DNA from: Bacillus massiliigorillae
GTDB taxonomy: Bacteria; Bacillota; Bacilli; Bacillales; DSM-1321
DNA length: 64,000 nucleotides
Reading direction: 5' to 3'
NCBI RefSeq assembly: GCF_000380245.2
Contig: NZ_HG428741.1
Coordinates: forward strand, 1,171,050 to 1,235,049
Shown here in pieces: positions 42,228 through 50,542 of the stretch. The position numbers were made by a program, and so were the translations under genes. Position 1 is the stretch's first letter, and every line of letters begins with the position of its first letter. The notes below the pieces were generated by a model, which was given only the letters and a program-made list of their open reading frames with translations, ran no database searches and was not told the DNA's origin.

Positions 42228-43799
42228 ATGAAAAAAATACAAAGAAACAATAAAGTTCGTGACTTTCATCAAGCGAAATGGAATGAACCAATTATTTTTG
42301 AGCTTCATCAACAGGGAGAAGTAGGTGTTGAAGTTCCGACAGCTAATCAAACGATTGTTTCAGAAGTTGGAGATGGTATTTCTGCCATTCCATCCACCAT
42401 GTGTAGACCGGAAAAACCTAATCTACCTGAAATCAGTCAAGCACGTGTCTTAAGACATTATGTTCGACTTTCTCAAGAAACATTAGGGTCAGATTTCAAT
42501 GTCGAGATTGGTCAAGGGACTTGTACGATGAAATATATTCCGAAAATCAACGAGCTGTTAATACGTAATCCGAAAATGATGGCGTTGCATCCTCTACAAG
42601 ATGAAAGCACCGTTCAAGGTATGTTAGAAATCATTTATAAGCTGGATCTTTGTATGAGAGAGATTTCTGGAATGGATTATTTCTCTTTCCAACCAAGCTC
42701 TGGTACCCAAGCGTTATTTGCAATGGCTTCCATCGTTCGAAAATATCATGAATCAAGAGGAGAAGATAAGCAACGTGATGAAATTATCACAACGATTTTC
42801 TCCCATCCTTCACAAGCTGCAACAGCAGCCGTAAAAGGATACAAAATCATTACATTACATCCAGATGAAGATGGTTTCCCTGACATCGAGAAATTGAAAG
42901 CTGTAGTGTCTGAGAGAACAGCTGGTTTTGTTGTTGCAAATCCGGAAGACACAGGTATCTACAATCCGAAAATTAAAGAATTCACTAAAGTTGTTCACGA
43001 AGCAGGTGGCATTTGTTATTACGACCAAGCAAATGCCAATGGCCTTCTCGGTATTACTCGAGCCAAAGAGGCTGGGTTTGATATGTGCTTCTTTAATCTT
43101 CATAAAACCTTCGCTGCTCCACATATGTGTGGTGGTCCCGCAACAGGAGCACTTGGAGTCGTAGATGAGCTCAAAGAATTTTTACCAGGACCAATTGTTG
43201 AGTTTGATGGAGAGAACTATCATTTGAATGATACTTTAGCACATTCTATTGGAAAAGTACGTGCATTTCATGGAGTAGCACAAACGATTCTGCGTTCTTA
43301 TGCTTGGATTCGTGCATTAGGTTCGGAAGGCTTAAAAGAAGTAGCTCAAACGGCGGTACTTAATAATAACTATCTGTACCATAAGATACAAAAGATTCGT
43401 GGTGCCAGTGCACCATATGTAAAGGGTCAGCGTCTTGAACAGGTTCGCTATAGTTGGGAACAGATGACACAAGAAACAGGCGTGACAACAGAAGATGTTC
43501 AACGACGAATGACAGACTTTGGTCTTCATTATTGGACCAGTCATCACCCATACATTGTACCTCAGCCATTTACACTTGAACCAACAGAATCCTATTCAAA
43601 AGCAGATTTAGATGAATATATTGCAGCACTTGAACAAATATCAAATGAAGCCTATGAAAATCCTGAAATCGTTCAAAATGCACCATATAACAGCACTATT
43701 CACAAATTAGATGAACAAGATTATTTAGACAATCCCGAAGAATGGTGTATTACATGGCGATCTTATCTAAAAAAATCGATGGTTTCTGAATTGAATTAA
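42228..43799 (+). CDS. glycine decarboxylase subunit 2-like PLP protein (GcvPB paralogue)
   Basis: A 523-residue partner of the preceding gene, related to GcvPB. The PLP lysine is Lys293 in FNLHKTFAAPH. The following sequence MCGGPATGALGV differs from the usual glycine-rich GGGGPGSGPVGV of true GcvPB. The N-terminal RPEKPNLPEISQARVLRHY and IGQGTCTMKYIP segments also resemble, but do not copy, the glycine cleavage protein. Together with GcvPA-like it likely forms a decarboxylating PLP enzyme with altered specificity (inference). A small hairpin follows the gene. Confidence 0.87.
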   Translation: MKKIQRNNKVRDFHQAKWNEPIIFELHQQGEVGVEVPTANQTIVSEVGDGISAIPSTMCRPEKPNLPEISQARVLRHYVRLSQETLGSDFNVEIGQGTCTMKYIPKINELLIRNPKMMALHPLQDESTVQGMLEIIYKLDLCMREISGMDYFSFQPSSGTQALFAMASIVRKYHESRGEDKQRDEIITTIFSHPSQAATAAVKGYKIITLHPDEDGFPDIEKLKAVVSERTAGFVVANPEDTGIYNPKIKEFTKVVHEAGGICYYDQANANGLLGITRAKEAGFDMCFFNLHKTFAAPHMCGGPATGALGVVDELKEFLPGPIVEFDGENYHLNDTLAHSIGKVRAFHGVAQTILRSYAWIRALGSEGLKEVAQTAVLNNNYLYHKIQKIRGASAPYVKGQRLEQVRYSWEQMTQETGVTTEDVQRRMTDFGLHYWTSHHPYIVPQPFTLEPTESYSKADLDEYIAALEQISNEAYENPEIVQNAPYNSTIHKLDEQDYLDNPEEWCITWRSYLKKSMVSELN

Positions 43800-43812
43800 A
43801 AAGTGAGTAAGG

Positions 43813-43834
43813 CAAGCAAACTTCGGTTTGCTTG
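43813..43834 (+). terminator. hairpin after the GcvPB-like gene
   Basis: CAAGCAAAC (43813-43821) pairs with GTTTGCTTG (43826-43834) around a TTCG tetraloop. The tail is C/T-rich, not a clean T-run, so it may only attenuate transcription into the next SDR gene. Confidence 0.6.
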
Positions 43835-43911
43835 TCCTCTCCTCTTATTTTCTAATAAAAAATTCACTCTATGATTAGATTCCAAAATGAAATGGATTAG
43901 GGGGGAATGAA

Positions 43912-44664
43912 TTGAATAATGGAAGATATCTAGACAGTTTGCGCAATAAGCGAGTAGTTATTACTGGTGGAGCAAGTGGTATCGGGTTAGCTACTGCCAT
44001 ACGATTTGCTAAAGAGGGCTCAATTGTTACTATTTTAGACCGTAATAAAGAGCAACTTTCTAACACACTTCGAGAATATCCATCGATTGCACATGGCGTT
44101 ATTGCTGATGTAAGTAACCCGATTGAAGTTAAACAAGTATTTGAAGAGATAGATTCATTGACTAACGGAGTAGATATTTTGATTGCGAACGCTGGGATTA
44201 GCATACGTGCTAATTTTATCGATATTACCCCAGAGCAATGGAGAAAAGTGCTTGGTATTAATCTAGATGGTATTTTTTATACGGCTCAAGAAGCTGCGAA
44301 ACGAATGTTAGATCAAGGAAAAGGAGTCATTCTTATGACTGCTTCGACAAATGGGCTGGTAGGTCATCCCTATTACGCTGATTATAATGCCTCTAAAGCA
44401 GGCGTTAATCTCTTGGCTCGAACCATGGCACTGGAACTTGCTCCAACGATTCGTGTGAACACTATTTGCCCAGGATATGTACTTACACCTATGCAAATGG
44501 CAGAATACACACCTGAAATGCTAAAACAAACCGATGAAAAAATCCCATTAAAACGACATGCAAAACCGGAAGAAGTAGCGAATTTATACGCTTTTCTCGC
44601 CTCTCAAGAAGCAGCCTATATAACGGGTCAGCATATTCCAATTGATGGCGGAGAACTAGCTTAA
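43912..44664 (+). CDS. SDR-family NAD(P) oxidoreductase 2
   Basis: A 250-residue classical SDR. TGGASGIG cofactor motif (about residues 19-26), LDRN after strand 2, NAGISIRAN, catalytic YNASKAG, and CPGYVLTPMQ. It begins at a TTG with GGGGG upstream. It is related to, but clearly distinct from, the first SDR of the cluster. It lies between the GcvP-like pair and rocB, so it probably acts on an intermediate of the same amino-acid route. It may be read from the sigma-54 promoter through the weak hairpin before it. Confidence 0.9.
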   Translation: MNNGRYLDSLRNKRVVITGGASGIGLATAIRFAKEGSIVTILDRNKEQLSNTLREYPSIAHGVIADVSNPIEVKQVFEEIDSLTNGVDILIANAGISIRANFIDITPEQWRKVLGINLDGIFYTAQEAAKRMLDQGKGVILMTASTNGLVGHPYYADYNASKAGVNLLARTMALELAPTIRVNTICPGYVLTPMQMAEYTPEMLKQTDEKIPLKRHAKPEEVANLYAFLASQEAAYITGQHIPIDGGELA

Positions 44665-44728
44665 TAGTTAGTGTTTTTTCAATAAATAATTTTTAAGAAT
44701 ACGAATTTTTTCGAAAGGGTGTTGGGAA

Positions 44729-46387
44729 ATGATTTCGTCATTTGCATGTCGTGAAGAAGTATTAAAGTATACAAATGAATTAGTAGCAGTAGAAAGTATC
44801 GTTAACACCACAGGAGAAATTGCTATTGCCAACTATTTATATGACAAAATAGCTTCTTTTCCTTATTTCAAACAAAATCCTTCGTATGTACTACTTTCTC
44901 AAACAGAAAATGATGAAGTAGAGCGTTATAACGTGTTGGCTTTTGTAAAAGGAACGAAAACAAGAAGCGGTAAAACGGTTATTCTAATGGGGCATACTGA
45001 TACGGTTGGAATTGATGACTATAGTCATTTAAAAGATAAAGCTTGTTTCCCTGAAGAATTGATGAAGGCATTACACAATGAACCTTTACCAGACTTAGTA
45101 AGGAATCAGCTAGAATCAGGTGACTGGCATTTTGGACGTGGTACTGTCGATATGAAAGCAGGTGTAGCAAGCCATCTCTATTTACTTAAATACTACTCTG
45201 AACACCCAGAAGAACTATCTGGAAATCTATTATTATTTGCTGAATGCGATGAAGAAGATAGCTCCCATGGCGTTTTATCAGGATTAAAAGATTTAAAGAA
45301 GTTACGTGAAGAACATCAATTTGATTACGTTTCACTTATTAATTCCGATTTTGTCGCTCCTCGCTTTGAAGGAGATGAAAATCGTTATATTTACAAAGGT
45401 TCAATTGGAAAGCTCCTCCCTTCTTTTTTCATTACAGGTGCAGAAACACATGCGGGTTCTTCTTTTGAAGGGCTTGATCCAAACTATATTGCGGCTGAGT
45501 TAACGCGACAAATCAGCTATAATCCCGATTTAGTAGATGACTCATTAGGTGAATTTCCGGCACCCCCCGTCTCATTAAAGCAAATGGATTTAAAACCGAC
45601 CTACACTATCCAAACGGCTCTTTCTGCTTATGTCTATTACAATTTCTTTATCCAGTCGTGGTCTCCAAAAGAAGTCATGATTAAGCTTAAAGAACAAGCA
45701 GAAATCGCTTTTGACCGAGCTTTACAAACACTTACTGAGCGCTATCAAACATTTTGTGCACGAAGTGGAGAAACGTATAACGAATTGCCATGGAAGACAA
45801 GAGTAATTGTATACGAAGAAATGAAGCAATTACTTGAAAAAGAGCATGGTGATCGATTTATCCAACATATGAAAGTGTTTAAAGAACAATTACTACTTGA
45901 TAAGAGCTTAGACACTCGAATGTTTGCAGCGCGTGTAGTTGAAGAAGAGTGGAACTGGATGACAGACAAAAGCCCAGCTATTATTATGTTCTATTCGTCA
46001 CTTTATTCTCCACGTGTAGATGTTACAGGGAAAAATGAAAAAGAACAGCATCTACTACAGGCATTACAGGAAGCCATCGAACAAGTTCAGCCGACCTATG
46101 CTTATCCAATCGTAACGAGAAATTTCTTTCCTTATGTATGTGATATGAGCTGTGTGGCGCTAAGCGATGATGAAGAAGGAATACAAGCTGTTTGCAATAA
46201 CAATCCAGGATGGGGTACGAAACATTTTGTTAATTACCAAGCTATCCGAGATATTAATGTACCAGCTATTAACATTGGACCTTATGGATACGATGCTCAC
46301 AAAAAATATGAAAGAATGGAACTTGCTTTTTCTACAGAAATAGTTCCGAAGTTAACAAATGAGGTGATTCGCCGTTTATTGAAATAA
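44729..46387 (+). CDS. rocB: RocB-type M20 hydrolase
   Basis: A 552-residue member of the RocB family (arginine utilisation protein, M20/M25/M40 metallohydrolase). Motifs are ILMGHTDTVG, FGRGTVDMKAG, ECDEEDSSHG (general base and ligand), ETHAGSSFEG, and the RocB-specific C-terminal NIGPYGYDAHKKYERM. The length and layout match B. subtilis RocB (about 566 residues), whose exact reaction is not settled. In B. subtilis the roc genes are read by sigma-54 with RocR. Here the gene likewise follows a sigma-54 operon and precedes an amino-acid permease. Whether arginine is the inducer here is an inference. Confidence 0.9.
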   Translation: MISSFACREEVLKYTNELVAVESIVNTTGEIAIANYLYDKIASFPYFKQNPSYVLLSQTENDEVERYNVLAFVKGTKTRSGKTVILMGHTDTVGIDDYSHLKDKACFPEELMKALHNEPLPDLVRNQLESGDWHFGRGTVDMKAGVASHLYLLKYYSEHPEELSGNLLLFAECDEEDSSHGVLSGLKDLKKLREEHQFDYVSLINSDFVAPRFEGDENRYIYKGSIGKLLPSFFITGAETHAGSSFEGLDPNYIAAELTRQISYNPDLVDDSLGEFPAPPVSLKQMDLKPTYTIQTALSAYVYYNFFIQSWSPKEVMIKLKEQAEIAFDRALQTLTERYQTFCARSGETYNELPWKTRVIVYEEMKQLLEKEHGDRFIQHMKVFKEQLLLDKSLDTRMFAARVVEEEWNWMTDKSPAIIMFYSSLYSPRVDVTGKNEKEQHLLQALQEAIEQVQPTYAYPIVTRNFFPYVCDMSCVALSDDEEGIQAVCNNNPGWGTKHFVNYQAIRDINVPAINIGPYGYDAHKKYERMELAFSTEIVPKLTNEVIRRLLK

Positions 46388-46475
46388 AAAGATCCTTACT
46401 AAATTATTTAGAGAAATAAATGACACTCAACTCAATAGAGGATAGAGAGTAGTTAGAGGAAATGGAGGTAAAGAG

Positions 46476-47960
46476 ATGAGCAAGATGGAGTATCATTCAC
46501 CTGAAGTAACAGGTGCTACTAAAGTTGGTAAACTAAATCGTGGATTACGCTCTCGCCATATAACGATGATTGCAGTTGGAGGTGCAATTGGTACTGGTCT
46601 ATTTGTTGCGAGTGGAGCAACTGTAAGTCAAGCTGGTCCGGGAGGGGCACTTATAGCTTATCTTGCAATTGGCTGTATGGTGTATTTCCTCATGACAAGC
46701 CTTGGAGAGATGGCAACCTTTCTTCCTACATCAGGTTCTTTTGAAACATATGGAACGCGTTTTGTAGACCCCGCCTTTGGTTTTACACTTGGTTGGAATT
46801 ACTGGTTAAGCTGGTCAACGACCATTCCAGCCGAATTAGCAGCCGGAGCATTAGTCATGAAATACTGGTTCCCTCACTCTTCGGATATTTTATGGGGTTC
46901 CATCTTCTTAGCGCTTATGCTTATTTTAAATGTACTTTCTGTAAAAAGTTTTGGTGAAGCAGAATTTTGGTTCGCAGGCATTAAGGTTATTACGATTATT
47001 GTCTTTTTAGTAATCGGTTTGTTAATGATTCTAGGGATATTTTTTACACCTGCAGCAGGGTTTCATAACTTTACAACTGGTGAAGCTCCATTTAAAGGAG
47101 GTTTCTTTGCCATATTAGGTATTTTCATGATAGCTGGTTTTTCATTTCAAGGTACGGAAATGGTGGGTATCGCTGCTGGTGAAAGCGAAAATCCTGAAAA
47201 ACATGTTCCAAAAGCTATACGTAGCGTATTCTGGCGCATACTTATTTTCTACGTACTCGCCATTGCAGTTATTGGGCTTATTATTCCTTACACAGATCCA
47301 AGTCTACTCAAATCAGATGTCGATAACATTTCGGTCAGCCCCTTCACATTAGTGTTCCAAAAAGCAGGTCTTGCTTTTGCAGCCTCACTTATGAATGCTG
47401 TCATCTTAACTTCAGTACTCTCAGCTGGTAACTCTGCAACGTATGCCTCAACTCGAATGCTTTGGTCTCTCGCAAAAAGTGGAAAGGCTCCAAAGATATT
47501 TACGAAAGTAAATGCAAAAGGAATTCCTGCTATTGCTCTTTATACGAATATCATTTTTGGCTTTCTTACTTTCCTATCCTCATTCGTTGGGGATGGAGTA
47601 GTTTATATTTGGCTCCTTAATATGACCGGGTTAACTGGATTTTTGACATGGGTTGGAATTGCTATTTGTCATTATAGATTTCGCAAAGCTTATGTAAAAC
47701 AAGGACTTGATCTAAATCGATTAACGTATAAAGCAAAATGGTATCCATTTGGTCCGTTATTTGCTTTAGCATTATGCATTATTGTAATTATAGGTCAGGG
47801 TAGCCAAGCAATTTCTGATGGATCCATTAACTGGTATGGTATGCTCGTTTCTTATATTAGTTTACCTGTATTTATTATTCTTTGGCTTGGTTATAAATTC
47901 GTTAAAAAAACAAAGGTAGTGCCTCTAGAAGAATGCGACTTCAGTAGAGATGATTTGTAA
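46476..47960 (+). CDS. amino acid permease (APC, AAT/LysP-like)
   Basis: A 494-residue, 12-helix amino-acid permease of the AAT type. The family start RGLRSRHITMIAVGGAIGTGLFVASG and the GSFETYGTRFVDPAFGFTLGWNYW segment are characteristic of the lysine/arginine/histidine/GABA permease group (B. subtilis RocC, RocE and YbxG among them). It takes up amino acids with H+. It follows rocB by about 90 bases and has GGAGG upstream. Its co-orientation with rocB suggests uptake of a basic amino acid, but the sequence does not prove it. Confidence 0.9.
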   Translation: MSKMEYHSPEVTGATKVGKLNRGLRSRHITMIAVGGAIGTGLFVASGATVSQAGPGGALIAYLAIGCMVYFLMTSLGEMATFLPTSGSFETYGTRFVDPAFGFTLGWNYWLSWSTTIPAELAAGALVMKYWFPHSSDILWGSIFLALMLILNVLSVKSFGEAEFWFAGIKVITIIVFLVIGLLMILGIFFTPAAGFHNFTTGEAPFKGGFFAILGIFMIAGFSFQGTEMVGIAAGESENPEKHVPKAIRSVFWRILIFYVLAIAVIGLIIPYTDPSLLKSDVDNISVSPFTLVFQKAGLAFAASLMNAVILTSVLSAGNSATYASTRMLWSLAKSGKAPKIFTKVNAKGIPAIALYTNIIFGFLTFLSSFVGDGVVYIWLLNMTGLTGFLTWVGIAICHYRFRKAYVKQGLDLNRLTYKAKWYPFGPLFALALCIIVIIGQGSQAISDGSINWYGMLVSYISLPVFIILWLGYKFVKKTKVVPLEECDFSRDDL

Positions 47961-48034
47961 ACGATTATATCGATACTCAATCAAATGCTTTATCCCCTCA
48001 AAAATTCATATGATTTTAAGGAGAGGTGTATGTT

Positions 48035-48841
48035 ATGAAGAAGAAAGTCATGTCTTTAACGATACTAGTAGGTTTGTTTTTGCTTTTTCTAGTAGGAGGT
48101 TGTAGTTCTAATGATTCTAAAGTGTCAGGCTCAGAGGATGGAAAGGGAAAAATGAAACTAGTAAACGACGGTAAATTAACGTTTGCTATGAGTGGTTTGC
48201 TTAAACCTTTGAACTATAAGGACAATAATAAACTAGTAGGTTTTGATGTTGAAATTGGCGAAGAAATTTCAAAGCGCATTGGTTTAGAGTCAAATCCTGT
48301 TACTAATCCATGGGAAACTATCATACAAGGACTAAAAGGTAAAAAATATGATGCCATAATTGGAAGTATGACAGCTACAGAAGAGCGTTCAAAACAAGTA
48401 GATTTTTCAGACCCATACTATATTTCTGGAGCACAAGTCTTTGTATCTGCCTCCAATAACGCTATTAAAAAGAAGGAAGATCTAAAAGATAAAAAAATAG
48501 GTGTTATGCAAGCAAGTACGTATCAGCAAGATGCTGCAAAATATACGAAAGCTATTAAAAATTACCCAAGTGATATTTACGCACTTCAAGATCTTGAACC
48601 AGGACGTGTGGATGCTGTTATTACAGATAAAATCGTTGGTATATCTGCAATGAAAGAAGCTAATTTAAAAATCAAAGACGTTGACAATGTACTTAAAAAT
48701 GAAAATATAGCCATAGCTGTTAATAAAGACAACCCGGCACTTTTGAAAGCAATCAATAAAGCGATTAAATCAATGGTTGAAGATGGTACGTACGAAAAAA
48801 TCAGTAAAAAATGGTTCGGAGTGAATTTACTAGAAAAATAA
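48035..48841 (+). CDS. polar amino acid ABC transporter, substrate-binding lipoprotein
   Basis: A 268-residue family 3 solute-binding lipoprotein. The signal segment ends in the lipobox VGGC. The mature domain has the family pattern GKLTFAMSGLLKPLNY, GFDVEIGEEISKR, YDAIIGSMTATEERSKQVDFSDPYY and a C-terminal YEKISKKWFG. It captures a polar or basic amino acid outside the membrane. The ATG at 48035 is preferred to the GTG at 48026 because AAGGAGAGG ends shortly before it. It forms an operon with the permease and ATPase that follow. Confidence 0.9.
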   Translation: MKKKVMSLTILVGLFLLFLVGGCSSNDSKVSGSEDGKGKMKLVNDGKLTFAMSGLLKPLNYKDNNKLVGFDVEIGEEISKRIGLESNPVTNPWETIIQGLKGKKYDAIIGSMTATEERSKQVDFSDPYYISGAQVFVSASNNAIKKKEDLKDKKIGVMQASTYQQDAAKYTKAIKNYPSDIYALQDLEPGRVDAVITDKIVGISAMKEANLKIKDVDNVLKNENIAIAVNKDNPALLKAINKAIKSMVEDGTYEKISKKWFGVNLLEK

Positions 48842-48875
48842 AAACCTAGCCTTTTTATTGAACTGAGGAGCTGAA

Positions 48876-49595
48876 GTGTTTATGGATTTTATAAGTAGCA
48901 TATATTCTATTTTCCAAACACATGGTATTGAATTTCTTAAAGCGACCTTAATTACAATAGAATTAACCGTTGTTTCACTATTGATTGCTGTAATAATTGG
49001 TTTGGTTTTTGCCTTTTTTAAAGTCTCTAACATCACCATTTTACAAAAAATAGCTGATTTATATATTTTCCTAGTACGTGGGATGCCCTTAATTGTGCAA
49101 CTTATGTTCTTATATTATGGAATATCGAGCGTTTTGGTATTATCAGATTTCACAGCTGGCGCACTTGCTTTAGGCATTCACTCTGGTGCATATATAGCTG
49201 AAATTTTTCGAGGCTCCATTCAATCCATTGACCGTGGACAAATGGAGGCAGCTCGTTCTTTAGGAATGCCATATTCCTTATCGATGCGCCGGATTATATT
49301 ACCTCAAGCCTTTAAAAGAGCGATTCCATCGTTAAGCAATCAATTTATTATCGGATTAAAAGATTCTTCACTTGTCGCATATATTGCTGTTACAGAGTTA
49401 TTCAACCACGCGCTTTCTGCTCAAGCTGAGAACTATATGCCCTTTGAGACATATTTCGTCGTAGGTATATATTATTTAATTCTTGTTCTGATTTTCACGC
49501 TAATCTTTAACAAGTTAGAGAAAAAATTAGATGTTAGCAAGAGTAGGGGAGGCAACAGATTTGATCAAGGTAAGAAATTTATACAAAACGTTTGA
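48876..49595 (+). CDS. polar amino acid ABC transporter, permease
   Basis: A 239-residue HisM/GlnP-type permease with about five membrane segments. The EAA motif is present as QMEAARSLGMPYSLSMRRII, preceded by VRGMPLIVQLMFLYYG and followed by LKDSSLVAYI. It forms the channel for the preceding binding protein. The start is a GTG at 48876 with GAGGAG five bases upstream; an ATG at 48882 is the alternative. It overlaps the ATPase gene by 35 bases. Confidence 0.9.
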   Translation: MFMDFISSIYSIFQTHGIEFLKATLITIELTVVSLLIAVIIGLVFAFFKVSNITILQKIADLYIFLVRGMPLIVQLMFLYYGISSVLVLSDFTAGALALGIHSGAYIAEIFRGSIQSIDRGQMEAARSLGMPYSLSMRRIILPQAFKRAIPSLSNQFIIGLKDSSLVAYIAVTELFNHALSAQAENYMPFETYFVVGIYYLILVLIFTLIFNKLEKKLDVSKSRGGNRFDQGKKFIQNV

Positions 49596-50283
49596 TAAAT
49601 TAGAAGTGTTACGGGATATATCTATTGAAATTGAGAAGTCAGAAGTTGTCGTGCTAATCGGTGCTAGTGGTTCAGGCAAAAGTACGTTGTTGAGATGCTT
49701 GAACTTTTTGGAAATTAAAGATAGTGGAGAAATTGAGATTAATCAAAATTTAATCGATATTAATAAATCTGATTTAAACAAAGTAAGAGAAGATATGGGA
49801 ATGGTATTTCAGCACTTCAATTTATTTCCCCATATGACGGTATTGGGTAATGTGATTGAAGCACCTGTTCATATTAAAAAACAAAGTAAACTAGAAGCTA
49901 GTGAAAAAGCGATGCAAATATTAAATAAAGTAGGCTTAGCTGACAAAGCCAACTACTATCCTGAACAATTATCAGGGGGGCAAAAACAACGGGTTGCGAT
50001 AGCGAGAGCACTAGCTATGAAGCCAAGCGTTATGCTATTTGATGAACCGACATCTGCGTTAGATCCCGAACTTGTAGGTGAGGTGCTTGAAACAATGAAG
50101 AATCTCGCAAAAGATGGGATGACAATGGTGATTGTTACACATGAAATGGGGTTTGCCAGGGAAGTAGCAGACCGTGTTATCATGTTAGCAGATGGCAAAA
50201 TCATTGAGGAAGGTCATCCAGAAACGTTCTTTACAGAGCCTAAAGAGGAGCGAACACGACGATTTTTACAGCAAGTATTATAA
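49561..50283 (+). CDS. polar amino acid ABC transporter, ATP-binding protein
   Basis: A 240-residue GlnQ/HisP-type ATPase. Walker A is GASGSGKST, the Q-loop VFQHFNLFPHMT, the signature LSGGQKQRVAIARAL, Walker B VMLFDEPTSALDPE and the H-loop VTHEMGFAREVADR. The frame is open from 49531, but a TTG at 49561 with GGGGAGG eight bases upstream gives the usual short N-terminus (IKVRNLYKTF). It overlaps the permease gene by 35 bases, so the two are coupled. A terminator follows about 100 bases later. Confidence 0.92.
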   Translation: MIKVRNLYKTFDKLEVLRDISIEIEKSEVVVLIGASGSGKSTLLRCLNFLEIKDSGEIEINQNLIDINKSDLNKVREDMGMVFQHFNLFPHMTVLGNVIEAPVHIKKQSKLEASEKAMQILNKVGLADKANYYPEQLSGGQKQRVAIARALAMKPSVMLFDEPTSALDPELVGEVLETMKNLAKDGMTMVIVTHEMGFAREVADRVIMLADGKIIEEGHPETFFTEPKEERTRRFLQQVL

Positions 50284-50385
50284 TTATATCATTTATGTTA
50301 GTACTTTTGAGATAAATGACTATTATTTGGTATGGTTTCTATAATAGTAGAGCTAGAGCGGGAGAATATTTTAAGCCCATGTAAC

Positions 50386-50422
50386 AAAAAATGCTTACTG
50401 TAAACTACAGTAGGCATTTTTT
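50386..50422 (+). terminator. terminator of the amino acid ABC operon
   Basis: A 17-bp stem (AAAAAATGCTTACTGTA against TACAGTAGGCATTTTTT, one G-U pair) at 50386-50402 and 50406-50422, ending in eight T residues. Confidence 0.88.
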
Positions 50423-50456
50423 TTATGAGCTATTATCAGAAATAATAATCATTTTT

Positions 50457-50470
50457 TGAAAGCGTTGACA
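50457..50470 (+). promoter_or_regulatory. catabolite-responsive element (CcpA site) over the treP -35 box
   Basis: TGAAAGCGTTGACA fits the CRE consensus TGWAANCGNTNWCA at every defined position. It overlaps the -35 box (TTGACA 50465-50470) of the trehalose operon, so CcpA should block RNA polymerase when better sugars are present. Confidence 0.88.
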
Positions 50471-50519
50471 GAAACCTATACGTATAGGTAGAATGATACC
50501 AAGACCTGTACGTATAGGT
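50465..50519 (+). promoter_or_regulatory. treP promoter with two TreR operator palindromes
   Basis: -35 TTGACA (50465-50470), 18-bp spacer and -10 TAGAAT (50489-50494). The spacer is filled by the perfect 16-bp palindrome ACCTATACGTATAGGT (50474-50489). A second, near-perfect copy ACCTGTACGTATAGGT lies 30 bp downstream (50504-50519). The 30-bp distance is about three helical turns, suited to two TreR dimers on one face. Confidence 0.88.
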
Positions 50520-50542
50520 TTAAATGTAAGGAGGTATTTTCA

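Noticed and set aside
40808..43799. The normal glycine cleavage system
   Set aside because: No gcvT, gcvH or glycine riboswitch is adjacent; the promoter is of the sigma-54 type and the flanking genes are SDRs.
50435..50453. A Fur-like sequence upstream of treP (GAAATAATAATCATTTTTT)
   Set aside because: 15 of 19 matches but a poor right half, no link of trehalose genes to iron, and a position between terminator and CRE; probably AT-rich chance.
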